This document shows, piece by piece, positions 8,809 through 17,256 of a stretch of 64,000 nucleotides of DNA. Source of the DNA: Williamsia soli (GTDB lineage Bacteria > Actinomycetota > Actinomycetes > Mycobacteriales > Mycobacteriaceae); NCBI RefSeq assembly GCF_017377795.1, contig NZ_JAFRDR010000013.1:62001-126000 (forward strand). The letters are read 5' to 3'. Below the pieces are notes generated by a model, which saw only the letters and a program-made list of their open reading frames with translations, had not been told where the DNA came from and searched no databases. Every line of letters starts with the position of its first letter. Within the stretch, counting starts at the first letter, position 1. A program made the position numbers and the translations under genes.

Positions 8809-9306
8809 GTGACCGACACGAACATCACCGCAGACATGCGAACGGTGCTCGGCAAAGAGTTCGCACGCGCGGTGAGTTTTCCTATCGCGGCTTCTGACAT
8901 ACGCCGCTGGGCCATCGCCGTCTACTACCCACAGTCGCCTCCGGCCCGGTATTGGGACCGGTCCACGCAGCCGGGACCCCTGGTGGCGCCACAAGAGTTC
9001 AACCCCTTCGCCTGGATGTCGAGTGAAGGGCCTGCGCCTGCCGGTGACCACGACCCCGATCGGCATTTCAGAACTCTTGGTGTCACAGGTCCGGGCCTGA
9101 AGTTCCAGGTTAACGGCGGGGTCCGCGCAACCTACGGGGTCCCGATGCGCGAGGGCGACGTGATCACGTCGTCGTCGTGTATCGCCGAACTCACCGAACG
9201 CACCGGCCGACTCGGTCTCATGCTGTTCACCACCGTCGAGACGGTCCTGACAAACCAGGACCGCGCCGAGGTCCGCCGTCAGCGGATGACGATCATCCGA
9301 TACTGA
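8809..9306 (+). CDS. MaoC-like dehydratase, N-terminal-type (FAS1-like) hotdog protein
   Basis: 165 residues resembling the N-terminal hotdog half of two-part MaoC enoyl-CoA hydratases (GKEF...FPIAASDIRRWAIAVYYPQSPP; GGVRATYGVPMREGDVI). Such subunits pair with a catalytic MaoC partner, here the next gene 8 bases downstream. The frame is open from 8722, but a GTG at 8809 puts the start just before the conserved GKEF region, as in family members. It heads a plus-strand operon with MaoC, VOC and probably thiolase genes. Confidence 0.8.
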   Translation: MTDTNITADMRTVLGKEFARAVSFPIAASDIRRWAIAVYYPQSPPARYWDRSTQPGPLVAPQEFNPFAWMSSEGPAPAGDHDPDRHFRTLGVTGPGLKFQVNGGVRATYGVPMREGDVITSSSCIAELTERTGRLGLMLFTTVETVLTNQDRAEVRRQRMTIIRY

Positions 9307-9314
9307 GCGAGAAA

Positions 9315-9752
9315 ATGATGAGTGACAACACTTTTGCGGTGGCGGTCGGTGACACGCTGCCCCCATTCATCCGCACGACCGGGCTGGCCAACTGGAACCG
9401 GTTCGCCGCGGTCAACGACGAGTTCATCGACATCCACATGGACGATGACGCAGGCCGCGACGCCGGCTACGAGTCCGCGTTCGGGATGGGGACACTGCTG
9501 TGGTCGTACCTGCACAATCTCGTTCGCGACTGGCTTGGCGAGCACGGGCGGATCGTCGAGATCGATTGCCAATTCCGGGCACCGAACACCAAGGGGTTGA
9601 CCCTGACTGGCCACGGCACGATCACCGCCGTACGCGGAAACCACGTCGACATCGTCCTGTCGATCGAAGACCAACACGGCAACGTTCTCACTCCCGGCAG
9701 CGCCACGGTCGAACTGACCGGCGACCGCACGATCGGCGGGACGGCATCATGA
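9315..9752 (+). CDS. MaoC family hydratase/dehydratase
   Basis: 145-residue hotdog-fold protein. The hydratase segment NWNRFAAVNDEFIDIHMDDDAGRDAGYESAFGMG matches the MaoC hydratase-2 motif, with an Asp where the general acid is expected and the usual GMG turn. Together with the upstream FAS1-like half it probably hydrates a trans-2-enoyl-CoA. ATG at 9315 is followed by a second in-frame ATG. Its stop overlaps the VOC gene start by ATGA. Confidence 0.82.
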   Translation: MMSDNTFAVAVGDTLPPFIRTTGLANWNRFAAVNDEFIDIHMDDDAGRDAGYESAFGMGTLLWSYLHNLVRDWLGEHGRIVEIDCQFRAPNTKGLTLTGHGTITAVRGNHVDIVLSIEDQHGNVLTPGSATVELTGDRTIGGTAS

Positions 9753-10654
9753 CGCTCGGCAAGATCTTCCACCTCGTGCACATCACCGACGATCTGCCCG
9801 CGTTGGAGTCCTGGTACGACGACGTGTTCAGCGTGCGCAGAGGGTGGATGGACCACCAGTACGCCGAGTCGGAACAACGGGACGCCTCCCTGGTCACGCT
9901 CGCCGACGTCGTCATCGAGCCACTGGCCCCCGCGTTCCGGGTCGACGGGTGGGACCGCTACCCCCTTGGCAGGTTCTACAACCGCTTCGGTAACCACTGG
10001 CACTCCATCGCCTGGTACTGCGAAGATGCGCAACCATACTGGCAACTGATGCGCGAAAACGGTATTCGTGTCTTCGGTCCCGCGGGTGGCCAATCCGATG
10101 AACCGCCGGCCCCCGGTAGTCCGGTCTTCACCCACCCCAAGGACACGATTACCCAGATCCAGTTCGATCCACCCAGAGAGAGTCGGAGCCGCGACCCACG
10201 CCTGCACCCGGAGTACGACCCACAGTGGTGGCTCACCGAGCATCCGCTGGGACTGCACGGCCTGTCGTACACGACGGTGCTCACTCGCGACCTCGCCCGC
10301 GGTGAGCACATTTTCGCGGACATCCTCGGCGGAGACGTACTCGAACGGTCCATCTCGGAGCTGACCGGAACCGACGACGTCTACGTCAGACTCGGCGAAG
10401 CCGTTGTACAGCTGTCGAAGCCGACTTCCGACCGTGGCATCGCCGCCGATGACCTCGCAGCCTCCGGCGAGATCCACCACGCCGCGTGCTTTCGGGTGGC
10501 CGATCTCGACCGCGCCGAGGAGTACCTGGCCTCGAAAGGAATCAAGACCTCGGCCCGTGACGATCAGACGATCCTCAGCCTGCCCGAGACCACCCACGGC
10601 GCCGTGTTCCGGTGGACCACTCGCGTGATCCCCGGCGGGACCTCCCCCGACTGA
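9749..10654 (+). CDS. VOC (glyoxalase/dioxygenase-fold) protein, two-module
   Basis: 301 residues with two vicinal-oxygen-chelate modules: one from about residue 5 (IFHLVHITDDLPALESWYDDVF) and one from about 170 (LHGLSYTTVLTRDLARGEHIFADILG). VOC proteins are metal-dependent dioxygenases, lyases, epimerases or glyoxalases. His and Glu residues are present but I cannot place a full metal triad with confidence. It is translationally coupled to the MaoC gene and is followed by a thiolase, suggesting a step on a CoA-thioester pathway. Confidence 0.72.
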   Translation: MTLGKIFHLVHITDDLPALESWYDDVFSVRRGWMDHQYAESEQRDASLVTLADVVIEPLAPAFRVDGWDRYPLGRFYNRFGNHWHSIAWYCEDAQPYWQLMRENGIRVFGPAGGQSDEPPAPGSPVFTHPKDTITQIQFDPPRESRSRDPRLHPEYDPQWWLTEHPLGLHGLSYTTVLTRDLARGEHIFADILGGDVLERSISELTGTDDVYVRLGEAVVQLSKPTSDRGIAADDLAASGEIHHAACFRVADLDRAEEYLASKGIKTSARDDQTILSLPETTHGAVFRWTTRVIPGGTSPD

Positions 10655-10702
10655 ACCCCCAACGGCAGCATCCACAACCACCACCAGTGAAAGAGAAAAC
10701 CG

Positions 10703-11869
10703 ATGACCGAGACAGTAATCGTCGACGCAGTTCGCACCCCGATCGCCACCGCCCGCAAAGGCACCCTGCGGGACACTTCCGCCGAGGTGCTCGCCACACA
10801 CATACTGGCGGAGGCCGTGCGCAGATCGGGCCTGCCATCCGAATCCATCGATGACGTCATCTTTGCCGAATCCCACTACGGTGGCGGTGATCTGGCGCGC
10901 TACGCGGCGGTCGCCAACGGTCTCGAACACATCCCCGGCCAGGCGGTCAACCGCTACTGCGCGGGCAGCTTGACCTCCGTCGCGAATGCCGCGGGCTCGA
11001 TCACCTCGGGTATGGACACCGTGATCATCGCCGGCGGTGTCAACACCAACTCCACGAGCCCACGGCCGGTCTGGCGTGTCATCGGTACCGAGGACACCGA
11101 AACCCGGTTACCGCCGACGTTCCCCTACCGTGAAGACGCCGCCGACGACACCAGCCTTTCCGTGGGTTGGAACATCGCGCAGAAGTACAACCTGTCCCGG
11201 GAGCAGATGGATGCCTGGGCGGTGCGATCCCACGAGCGTGCCGTGGCCGCCATCGATTCCGGTGTCTTCGACGACGAGATCGCGCCGATCAAGGTGACCC
11301 AGGGCGACGGCACCGTCGTCGAGTTCGCAGTAGACGAACATCCGCGACGGACAACGACTTTGGAGAAGGCCGCGCAAGTAAAGCCGATCCACCCGGAGAT
11401 CGAGGGCTTTTCGATCACCGCTGCCAACGCCAGCGGGGCCAACGACGCTGCCGCGGCGCTCACCCTCACCACGGCCGAGAACGCCTCCGCGCATGGATTG
11501 TCCTCGCTCGGAACTGTCAAGGCATGGGCGTCAGTCGGAGTCGACCCCAAGTTCACCGGCGACGGCAGCCTCGTCGTCATCCACAAACTCCTCAAACGGG
11601 CCGGGCTCAAGGCATCTGACATCACCCTGTGGGAGATCAACGAGGCGTTCGCGTCGGTACCTGTCTCGGTTTGTCAGGAACTCGGACTCGACGAGGACCT
11701 CGTCAACATCTACGGCAGCGGGTGCAGCCTCGGACACCCGATCGCCGCCAGCGGCGCGCGCATGCTGACCACGCTCTCGCATGAATTGCGCCGTCGCGGA
11801 GGCGGAATCGGCATTGCCGCGATGTGCGCGGGTGGCGGGCAGGGCGGCGCCGTACTCGTCCAGGTCTGA
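10703..11869 (+). CDS. Acetyl-CoA acetyltransferase (thiolase)
   Basis: 388-residue canonical thiolase. It has the acylated Cys in NRYCAGS, EINEAFA, the His motif GHPIAASGAR, and the second Cys in CAGGGQGG. All catalytic residues are kept, so it is likely an active degradative thiolase cleaving a 3-ketoacyl-CoA. The start ATG has a purine-rich RBS region (AAAGAGAAA). It lies 48 bases after the VOC gene and probably belongs to the MaoC operon. Confidence 0.92.
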   Translation: MTETVIVDAVRTPIATARKGTLRDTSAEVLATHILAEAVRRSGLPSESIDDVIFAESHYGGGDLARYAAVANGLEHIPGQAVNRYCAGSLTSVANAAGSITSGMDTVIIAGGVNTNSTSPRPVWRVIGTEDTETRLPPTFPYREDAADDTSLSVGWNIAQKYNLSREQMDAWAVRSHERAVAAIDSGVFDDEIAPIKVTQGDGTVVEFAVDEHPRRTTTLEKAAQVKPIHPEIEGFSITAANASGANDAAAALTLTTAENASAHGLSSLGTVKAWASVGVDPKFTGDGSLVVIHKLLKRAGLKASDITLWEINEAFASVPVSVCQELGLDEDLVNIYGSGCSLGHPIAASGARMLTTLSHELRRRGGGIGIAAMCAGGGQGGAVLVQV

Positions 11870-11898
11870 GCAAAAACCACCGATCGACAAGGAGAGTC

Positions 11899-12279
11899 AT
11901 GTCCACAGCGTTGCTGTTCGCCTGGTCCAGCCCCACCTCGCCCGAGGTCGACGCCGAGTTCAACAGGTGGTACGAGGACGTCCACGCCCCGCAGGTCAAG
12001 GCCGCCGTCGGTACCGAGGTCACCGTCACCCGGTACCGGTTCGAAGACCCCGCGGTCGACGGACAACCGCCGGTCCCCAAGTACCTCGCCGTCTACGAGA
12101 TCTCCGACACCGACGTGACCACCGCGCACGCCGCCCTGATGGCGGCGTTCAAGGGTGGCCGGTTCGACATGTCGCCGACCATCGATCGGAGCGCGGCAAG
12201 TATGGAATGGTATTCACCGCACAACCGGTCGTCATCCGAAAATTCACCTGCTCAACCGATCTCGACGAAGGGTCTCTGA
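11899..12279 (+). CDS. Small EthD/DUF4286-like ferredoxin-fold protein
   Basis: 126 residues. The motif EFNRWYEDVHAPQV near residues 18-31 is typical of small dimeric alpha/beta-barrel (EthD- or DUF4286-like) proteins found in catabolic clusters, whose exact role is rarely known. A clear paralogue with NSWYDEVHLPEV is at 58209-58541. ATG 11899 has AAGGAGAG upstream. It is followed 2 bases later by the DoxX gene. Confidence 0.7.
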   Translation: MSTALLFAWSSPTSPEVDAEFNRWYEDVHAPQVKAAVGTEVTVTRYRFEDPAVDGQPPVPKYLAVYEISDTDVTTAHAALMAAFKGGRFDMSPTIDRSAASMEWYSPHNRSSSENSPAQPISTKGL

Positions 12280-12281
12280 CT

Positions 12282-12794
12282 ATGCCGATCCTCCGCACCT
12301 CGCGGACCGACAACACCGCGGTGCAACTGTTGCTTCGTGCCGCCGTCGGCGGAACCATGATCGCCCACGGCGTCAAGCATGGACGTAGTATCGACGGCAC
12401 CGCAGGCTGGTTCGGCTCCATCGGCTTCAGACAACCCACACTGCAGGCCAAAGCCTCGGCTGTGGTGGAGGTCGGAGCGGGAGCAGCGATCGTCGCGGGC
12501 GCTGGTACACCGGTCGCTGCTGCCGCCGTGGTCGGGACGATGGCGGTTGCCGCGCGCTCAGTGCACCTGCCGAACGGATTCTTCATCACCTCCGAGGGCT
12601 GGGAGTACGTCAGCAATCTCGCGATCGCCGCCGTCGCACTGGCGAGCATGGGCCCGGGCCGCTGGAGTGTGGACCGGGCGCTCGGCCTCGACAACAAGTT
12701 GACCGGGAATCGAGCAGCCGCGCTGGCCGCCTGCGTGGGCCTGGCGGCCGCCGGCGCGCAACTGGCCGCGTTCCACCGACCGGCCGAGAAGTAG
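12282..12794 (+). CDS. DoxX-like integral membrane protein
   Basis: 170-residue membrane protein with about four hydrophobic segments. The early AVGGTMIAHGVKHGRSIDGTAGWFGSIGF and the following KASAVVEVGAGAAIVAG match the DoxX family. Function in catabolic clusters is uncertain; some DoxX proteins act with quinone-linked oxidation. It ends the plus-strand operon and converges with ctpC (3-base gap). Confidence 0.75.
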   Translation: MPILRTSRTDNTAVQLLLRAAVGGTMIAHGVKHGRSIDGTAGWFGSIGFRQPTLQAKASAVVEVGAGAAIVAGAGTPVAAAAVVGTMAVAARSVHLPNGFFITSEGWEYVSNLAIAAVALASMGPGRWSVDRALGLDNKLTGNRAAALAACVGLAAAGAQLAAFHRPAEK

Positions 12795-12797
12795 GCG

Positions 12798-14951
12798 CTA
12801 GTCCAGGCGGTAGCGAATCAGTCGTGAACTGTTGCCCACCACTGCGACCGATGATGCGTTGTGCAGCACTGCGGCGAGCACCGGTGACAGCGCGCCCCCG
12901 GCACCCACGATCAGACCGATCGCGTTCACGGCAATCGACATCGCATAGTTCTGCCTGATGACGTCCAGGGCGTGCCCACCGAGTTCCCGTAGATCGAGAA
13001 GCCGTCCCAACTCGTCGCCCGACAGCGCAACGTCGGCGGTCTCTACCGCCACGTCGGTGCCTGCGATACCCATTGCGATACCGATGTCGGCGGCGGCCAG
13101 CGCGGGTGCATCATTGGTGCCGTCGCCGACCATCGCCACGGTGTACCCCTGATCTTGCAGTTCCCGCACCATGGTCAGCTTGTCTTCCGGCAGCACCTCG
13201 GCCCGCCAGTCAGCGATTCCGAGTTCGGCGGCGACAGCACCCGCGGTTTTCGGGTGATCACCCGTGAGCATCACGATCCGGCGGACACCCGAACGCCGCA
13301 GCTCTGCAATCACTTTCACAGACTCAGGACGGACCTCATCGCGCAGGCTCACCAAGCCGACGAGTTCACCGTCGACGGCCAGCAGCAGCGGGGTCTCGGC
13401 GCGGTGCTGAAGTCGATCCACCCAAGCCAGGGCATCGGCAGTCAATTCGACGTCCTCGGACTCGAGTAACGGCTGATTGCCCAGCAGTAGTGTGCGGTCG
13501 CCCGCTACGGACCGCATGCCCATTCCCACGACCACCTCACACTGCTCGTGCGCAGGGATCTCGATGTGCCGTTCCTCGGTACTGCGGATGAGCGCCTCGG
13601 CGAGTGGATGCCGCGAATGGATCTCCGAGCTGGCTGAGAAGGCGAGAACTTGCTCCGGATTCCAATCATCGTGAAACGAAACAACATTGGTCACCACGGG
13701 CCGGCCCACCGTCAACGTGCCCGTCTTGTCGAACACGATCGCGTCCACGCGGCCGGCTTGTTCGAGGTGTGATCCGCCTTTGATGAGCATGCCTCGACGG
13801 GCTCCGTTGCCGATCGCAGCACTGATGGCGGTCGGCGTCGACAAGCCAACAGCGCACGGACAAGCCACGAGCAGCATTGTCATCGCGCGACGCACGTCGC
13901 GGGTCACCACCAGGGTCAGTGCCGCCAGTGCAAACGAGGCCGGCACAAAGCGGCGCGAGAAGTTCTCACCGACGGTCTGGATCTGACCACGATCATCCTG
14001 CGCCTGTTCAACTCTGGCGATGATGCGCCCCAACGCTGTTTCGCGGCCGACAGCACCGGCGCGCACGACGAGCCGCCCGCGCATGACCACCGAACCGGCG
14101 TACACGCGATCGCCGACATCGAGGGTGACCGGAAGATTCTCACCGGTGATCGCCGATTGGTCCACCACCGCTTCGCCTTCGCACACGACGCCGTCCACGG
14201 GAATGGCAACCTGTTCGTGCACGACGACTTCGTCGGCGATCTGCAGCGTGGCGATGTCGACAGACACCTCGGTGCCGTCCGGGCCTCTCACCCAGGCGGT
14301 GTCCTGGCTGCCGGCCAGCAGAGCCGAGATGGCCCGGCGGGTGCGCCGCAGGGTGAGGTCTTGCAGATACTCGCCGATATTCAACAGCCACAAGACGGTC
14401 AACGCGACAACGTTCTCCCGCAGCAGGAGGCTCGCGACGGTTGCGGCAGAGACCAGCGCATCGGTGCCGGCGGCTTTGCGACCACTGAGCGATCGCAGCG
14501 CACCCTTCAGGAAGGGGTAGCCGGTAAAAATCGTGACTCCGCCGGCCACCATGCGACTGGTCGGGCCCAACATGGGCGGTCGCCGAAACCCGTATCGGCG
14601 CACACCGAGTAGAACCAGTGCGGTACCGCCGACGGCCATCCGAAGAATGTCGCCGCTGCTCACCTCGGCAGAGTGTGGTGTTCTCTCGGCCACGGCTGTC
14701 GCCGGCACCTCGGCGCCTGACTGCACCGCGGCATCAAGCGCGGTCCTGTCGAGCCGCTCTGGGGAGTACCAGATCACAACGCTGCCGGTCCGTGGATAGG
14801 CGTGCACGGCGCGAACGCCCGCGACAACGCCGACGGCATCTTCGACCGCTACCGCCCGCGCCGCGCTGGCGATCAGCCACACCGCGGTCAGGCGCATCCG
14901 TCCGGCAGCATCAGATCGAACGATCAGCCGACTTCCGAGATCACCTGACAT
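12798..14951 (-). CDS. ctpC: P1B-type metal-exporting ATPase CtpC
   Basis: 717 residues, essentially the full length of M. tuberculosis CtpC (718), and recognisably similar along its whole length, including N-terminal SDAAGRMR and VHAYPRTGSVVIWYSP, and C-terminal NSSRLIRYRLD. Key motifs: TGEN (269-272, actuator), CPC in the sixth membrane helix (364-366), DKTGT (phosphorylated Asp, 408-412), RHPLAEAL, and GDGTNDAPAL. There is no CxxC metal-binding N-terminus, as in CtpC. In M. tuberculosis this pump protects against zinc poisoning and has also been linked to manganese metallation. It follows the pacL1-like gene by 60 bases. Confidence 0.94.
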   Translation of the reverse strand: MSGDLGSRLIVRSDAAGRMRLTAVWLIASAARAVAVEDAVGVVAGVRAVHAYPRTGSVVIWYSPERLDRTALDAAVQSGAEVPATAVAERTPHSAEVSSGDILRMAVGGTALVLLGVRRYGFRRPPMLGPTSRMVAGGVTIFTGYPFLKGALRSLSGRKAAGTDALVSAATVASLLLRENVVALTVLWLLNIGEYLQDLTLRRTRRAISALLAGSQDTAWVRGPDGTEVSVDIATLQIADEVVVHEQVAIPVDGVVCEGEAVVDQSAITGENLPVTLDVGDRVYAGSVVMRGRLVVRAGAVGRETALGRIIARVEQAQDDRGQIQTVGENFSRRFVPASFALAALTLVVTRDVRRAMTMLLVACPCAVGLSTPTAISAAIGNGARRGMLIKGGSHLEQAGRVDAIVFDKTGTLTVGRPVVTNVVSFHDDWNPEQVLAFSASSEIHSRHPLAEALIRSTEERHIEIPAHEQCEVVVGMGMRSVAGDRTLLLGNQPLLESEDVELTADALAWVDRLQHRAETPLLLAVDGELVGLVSLRDEVRPESVKVIAELRRSGVRRIVMLTGDHPKTAGAVAAELGIADWRAEVLPEDKLTMVRELQDQGYTVAMVGDGTNDAPALAAADIGIAMGIAGTDVAVETADVALSGDELGRLLDLRELGGHALDVIRQNYAMSIAVNAIGLIVGAGGALSPVLAAVLHNASSVAVVGNSSRLIRYRLD

Positions 14952-15011
14952 GACAGTCGCAGGCGCTTGATGGGTGCAGCTCGGGTTCCGCGACGTGCGA
15001 GGGCGCAGTCA

Positions 15012-15290
15012 TCAGTGGTCGTGATCGTGTACCGGAGTGGCCACCGGCGGGGTCACCTGCTCGCCCATCCTCTCCTTGGCTTCGGCGATCACGTCGGCCG
15101 CGGCCAGACGTGCTGTTTCAGCCTGCTCTTCGGCCTTGCGCGCACCGCGCAGCGACCACGCCGTTGCGGTGACCGCGGCCTCACGCAGCGGTGCGCGTTT
15201 CACCAGTTCCTTGGCCCCGTTGTAGGCGGCGACCCCTACCACGCCCGTCAGCACGGTCGACGCTGCTTTTCCGAGTATTGCTCCGAACAC
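15012..15290 (-). CDS. PacL1-like (DUF1490) metallochaperone/scaffold for CtpC
   Basis: 92 residues with a short hydrophobic N-terminus (LGKAASTVLTGVVGVAAYNGAKELVKRAPLREAAV), a charged helix (EEQAETARLAAADVIAEAKERMGE) and a C-terminal metal-binding tail VHDHDH. This is the layout of Rv3269/PacL1, which in M. tuberculosis binds zinc through a C-terminal Asp/His motif and stabilises CtpC in the membrane. Gene order pacL-ctpC is the same. The start is GTG at 15290. Its promoter shares the 49-base intergenic region, and so the Fur/Zur-like box, with the divergent sagB gene. Confidence 0.87.
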   Translation of the reverse strand: MFGAILGKAASTVLTGVVGVAAYNGAKELVKRAPLREAAVTATAWSLRGARKAEEQAETARLAAADVIAEAKERMGEQVTPPVATPVHDHDH

Positions 15291-15310
15291 CGTGGACCAC
15301 CTCTCCGATA

Positions 15311-15339
15311 TCGAAAATGATTGTCGTTAGACTACACCT
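15311..15339 (+). promoter_or_regulatory. Fur/Zur-like box and leaderless promoter of sagB
   Basis: The palindrome CGAAAATGATTGTCG (15312-15326) matches 12 of 15 positions of the Zur-type consensus TGAAAATGATTTTCA. Immediately after it, TAGACT (15328-15333) fits a TANNNT -10 hexamer. Six bases later the A of the sagB ATG (15340) would be the transcription start, so the mRNA would be leaderless; no RBS is visible. A metal-loaded repressor on this box would block the polymerase. The box could also affect the divergent pacL1-ctpC promoter. Confidence 0.6.
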
Positions 15340-16080
15340 ATGACGCATACGGTGGCCGATCGATTCGATCGAGTCCGGGCCATCCATCACGCGCTGACCG
15401 ATACCGGTCCCGAGCCGTTGCGCTCCGTTCACCTGAGCGATGCCGCCGAGACGCTGACTCTTCGGCCGCCTACCCGCGAACCGGCAATGCCACTTCATGC
15501 AGCGCTCGACGACCGCCGATCACGGTACGACTATGCCCCACTCGACCACGAAGATCTGTCGGCGCTACTGCGGTGGGCACTGGGTCCACAGCGCACACTG
15601 CCCACCGCCGGCGGCGGCCATCGAATGAGCATGCATCCCAGTGCCGGAGGGCTAGCGTCCACGACCGCGTTCCCCATTGTGTTGCGCCACATCGACGGGA
15701 TCGCCGAGGGGGTGTATCAGTTCGACCGTGACGCTCACCAGTTGCTACGACGCCGAGAGGGTGATGTGCGGGGCGCGCTCACCCGATGTCTCGTGCAGCC
15801 CGAGTTCGCCGAGCGCACACCGGTCATCATCGTCATAGTCGGCGAGCTGGAGGCGACGCTGGTGAAGTACTCCGAACGGCACTACCGCACGCTGCATGTC
15901 GATGCCGGACTCGCCGTGGCCAACCTGTATCTCGTGGCCACGGCTCTCGACCTCGCGTGTTGCGCGATTTCCGGGTTCTACGACGACCAGCTCGCCGAGA
16001 CTTTGTCCCTGAGCGAAAGCCAGATACCGCTAGTCGCCTTTGCCGTGGGTGCTCGCCGTCAGGTCCGCGAGCAGCGGTAG
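15340..16080 (+). CDS. SagB-type azoline dehydrogenase (FMN nitroreductase fold)
   Basis: 246-residue SagB-type member of the nitroreductase superfamily. RRSRYDY (59-65) and HPSAGGL (99-105) form the FMN-binding elements. KYSERHYR (K176, Y177) matches the Lys-Tyr pair needed for azoline oxidation in characterised homologues, followed by DAGLAVANLYLVATALDLACCAISGF. Such enzymes oxidise thiazoline/oxazoline rings made by a YcaO cyclodehydratase to azoles. The gene converges on the MFS-YcaO operon and its last 51 bases overlap the end of the MFS gene. It has its own Fur/Zur-like box. Confidence 0.88.
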   Translation: MTHTVADRFDRVRAIHHALTDTGPEPLRSVHLSDAAETLTLRPPTREPAMPLHAALDDRRSRYDYAPLDHEDLSALLRWALGPQRTLPTAGGGHRMSMHPSAGGLASTTAFPIVLRHIDGIAEGVYQFDRDAHQLLRRREGDVRGALTRCLVQPEFAERTPVIIVIVGELEATLVKYSERHYRTLHVDAGLAVANLYLVATALDLACCAISGFYDDQLAETLSLSESQIPLVAFAVGARRQVREQR

Positions 16081-17256
16081 ACGCCCCACCCCCGAGTACC
16101 ACCCAGCCGCGGCCGCGGTCACCAGCACCAACGAACCTGCCGATACAGCCACCCCCACTCCGGCGACCTGCGCGAGGGCGCCCCCCAACGCTGCCCCGAA
16201 CGGGGTACCCCCCATGGCGATCATCCGCGCCGTGGTGTTCACCCTCGACTGCAGCTCGTCGGGTGTGATCGATTGCCGCACAACGATCCCATTGATGATG
16301 ACCATCGTGTTCGCGGCCTGGTACACCACGAGGACAAGCAGAGAGATCACCAACCAGGTTGTCTGCGCCCAGAGAGCCATCGCACCCGCAGCCACAGCGA
16401 TACCGACGAGGGTGATCTTGCCGGTGACGACCGTTCGTTGGATTTTCGCGCTGACGAGGCTGATCAGAAACGCGCCCAGGGCTGTCGCCGCGTACAGGGC
16501 ACCGAGCCGTGCGTCGTCGTCCTGGAGCCCCAACCTCTCGACACCGACCACCACCATCAGCCCGACCACCACTCCGTTGGCCAGGCTCACACCGATACCC
16601 ACGAGCGTGAGCGCGCGGACCGCCGGCTGGGTCCAGATGTAGTGCAGCCCTTCGTTGATCTGTCGAAGCAGTCGCTGCCCGTCGACCACTCCCCCGGCGT
16701 TCGCGGGGATCGGGATGGTTGCGGTGACGGCAGCCGCGGTCAGGTAGCAGGCGGCGTCGATGGCGATGGCGCCGGCAGGGGTGAGCGCGGTGGCGGCCAC
16801 ACCGCCGAGCACCGGTCCGGCGATACCGATGACGGTGCCCACTGACACCAGTGTTCCGGTGGCGTCGGCGATCTTCTCTCGGCCCACCAATGCGGGCACG
16901 ACGCCGAACGAGGCGGCATCGTAGAAGACGAACAGGGTGGACACCACAAAGGCCACCGCAACCGCGTGTGGGATCGAGACGGTCCCCACCGCGCTGGCGA
17001 GGGGAATGCTGGCCAGCGCGGCGGCGCTGAGTGTTTGCGCGGCCAGCAGGATCGTCTTGCGGTCGATGCGGTCGGCAACCGCCCCCGCCAATAGTCCGAA
17101 CAGCAAGTACGGGAGTGACTCCACGGCGAAGGTGACTCCGGACAGCAGCGCTGACTCACTGCGTTGATAGACCAGAAGTGGAAGTGCCACCACTGTGACC
17201 GCGTTACCCGCCCAGCAGATGGCCCGCGCGAGGACAAGTGTTCGGAACGGGTTCAC
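16030..17256 (-). CDS. MFS exporter of the RiPP cluster (EntS-like MFS_3 type)
   Basis: 408-residue 12-helix major facilitator protein. GAVADRIDRKT after helix 2 is the MFS motif A. The overall pattern (NPFRTLVLARAICWAGNAVTVVALPLLVYQRS) matches the MFS_3 branch, which includes the enterobactin exporter EntS. The open frame runs to 17595, but GTG at 17256 overlaps the YcaO stop (GTGA) and puts the N-terminus just before helix 1, so I choose it. It is the last gene of the RiPP operon and probably exports the mature peptide. Its 3' end overlaps sagB by 51 bases, tail to tail. Confidence 0.85.
   Translation of the reverse strand: MNPFRTLVLARAICWAGNAVTVVALPLLVYQRSESALLSGVTFAVESLPYLLFGLLAGAVADRIDRKTILLAAQTLSAAALASIPLASAVGTVSIPHAVAVAFVVSTLFVFYDAASFGVVPALVGREKIADATGTLVSVGTVIGIAGPVLGGVAATALTPAGAIAIDAACYLTAAAVTATIPIPANAGGVVDGQRLLRQINEGLHYIWTQPAVRALTLVGIGVSLANGVVVGLMVVVGVERLGLQDDDARLGALYAATALGAFLISLVSAKIQRTVVTGKITLVGIAVAAGAMALWAQTTWLVISLLVLVVYQAANTMVIINGIVVRQSITPDELQSRVNTTARMIAMGGTPFGAALGGALAQVAGVGVAVSAGSLVLVTAAAAGWYSGVGRLPLLADLTASTHGKGD

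Noticed and set aside
9467..10930. 487-codon minus-strand frame opposite MaoC/VOC genes
   Set aside because: It spans several real genes and has no recognisable domain; an antisense shadow.
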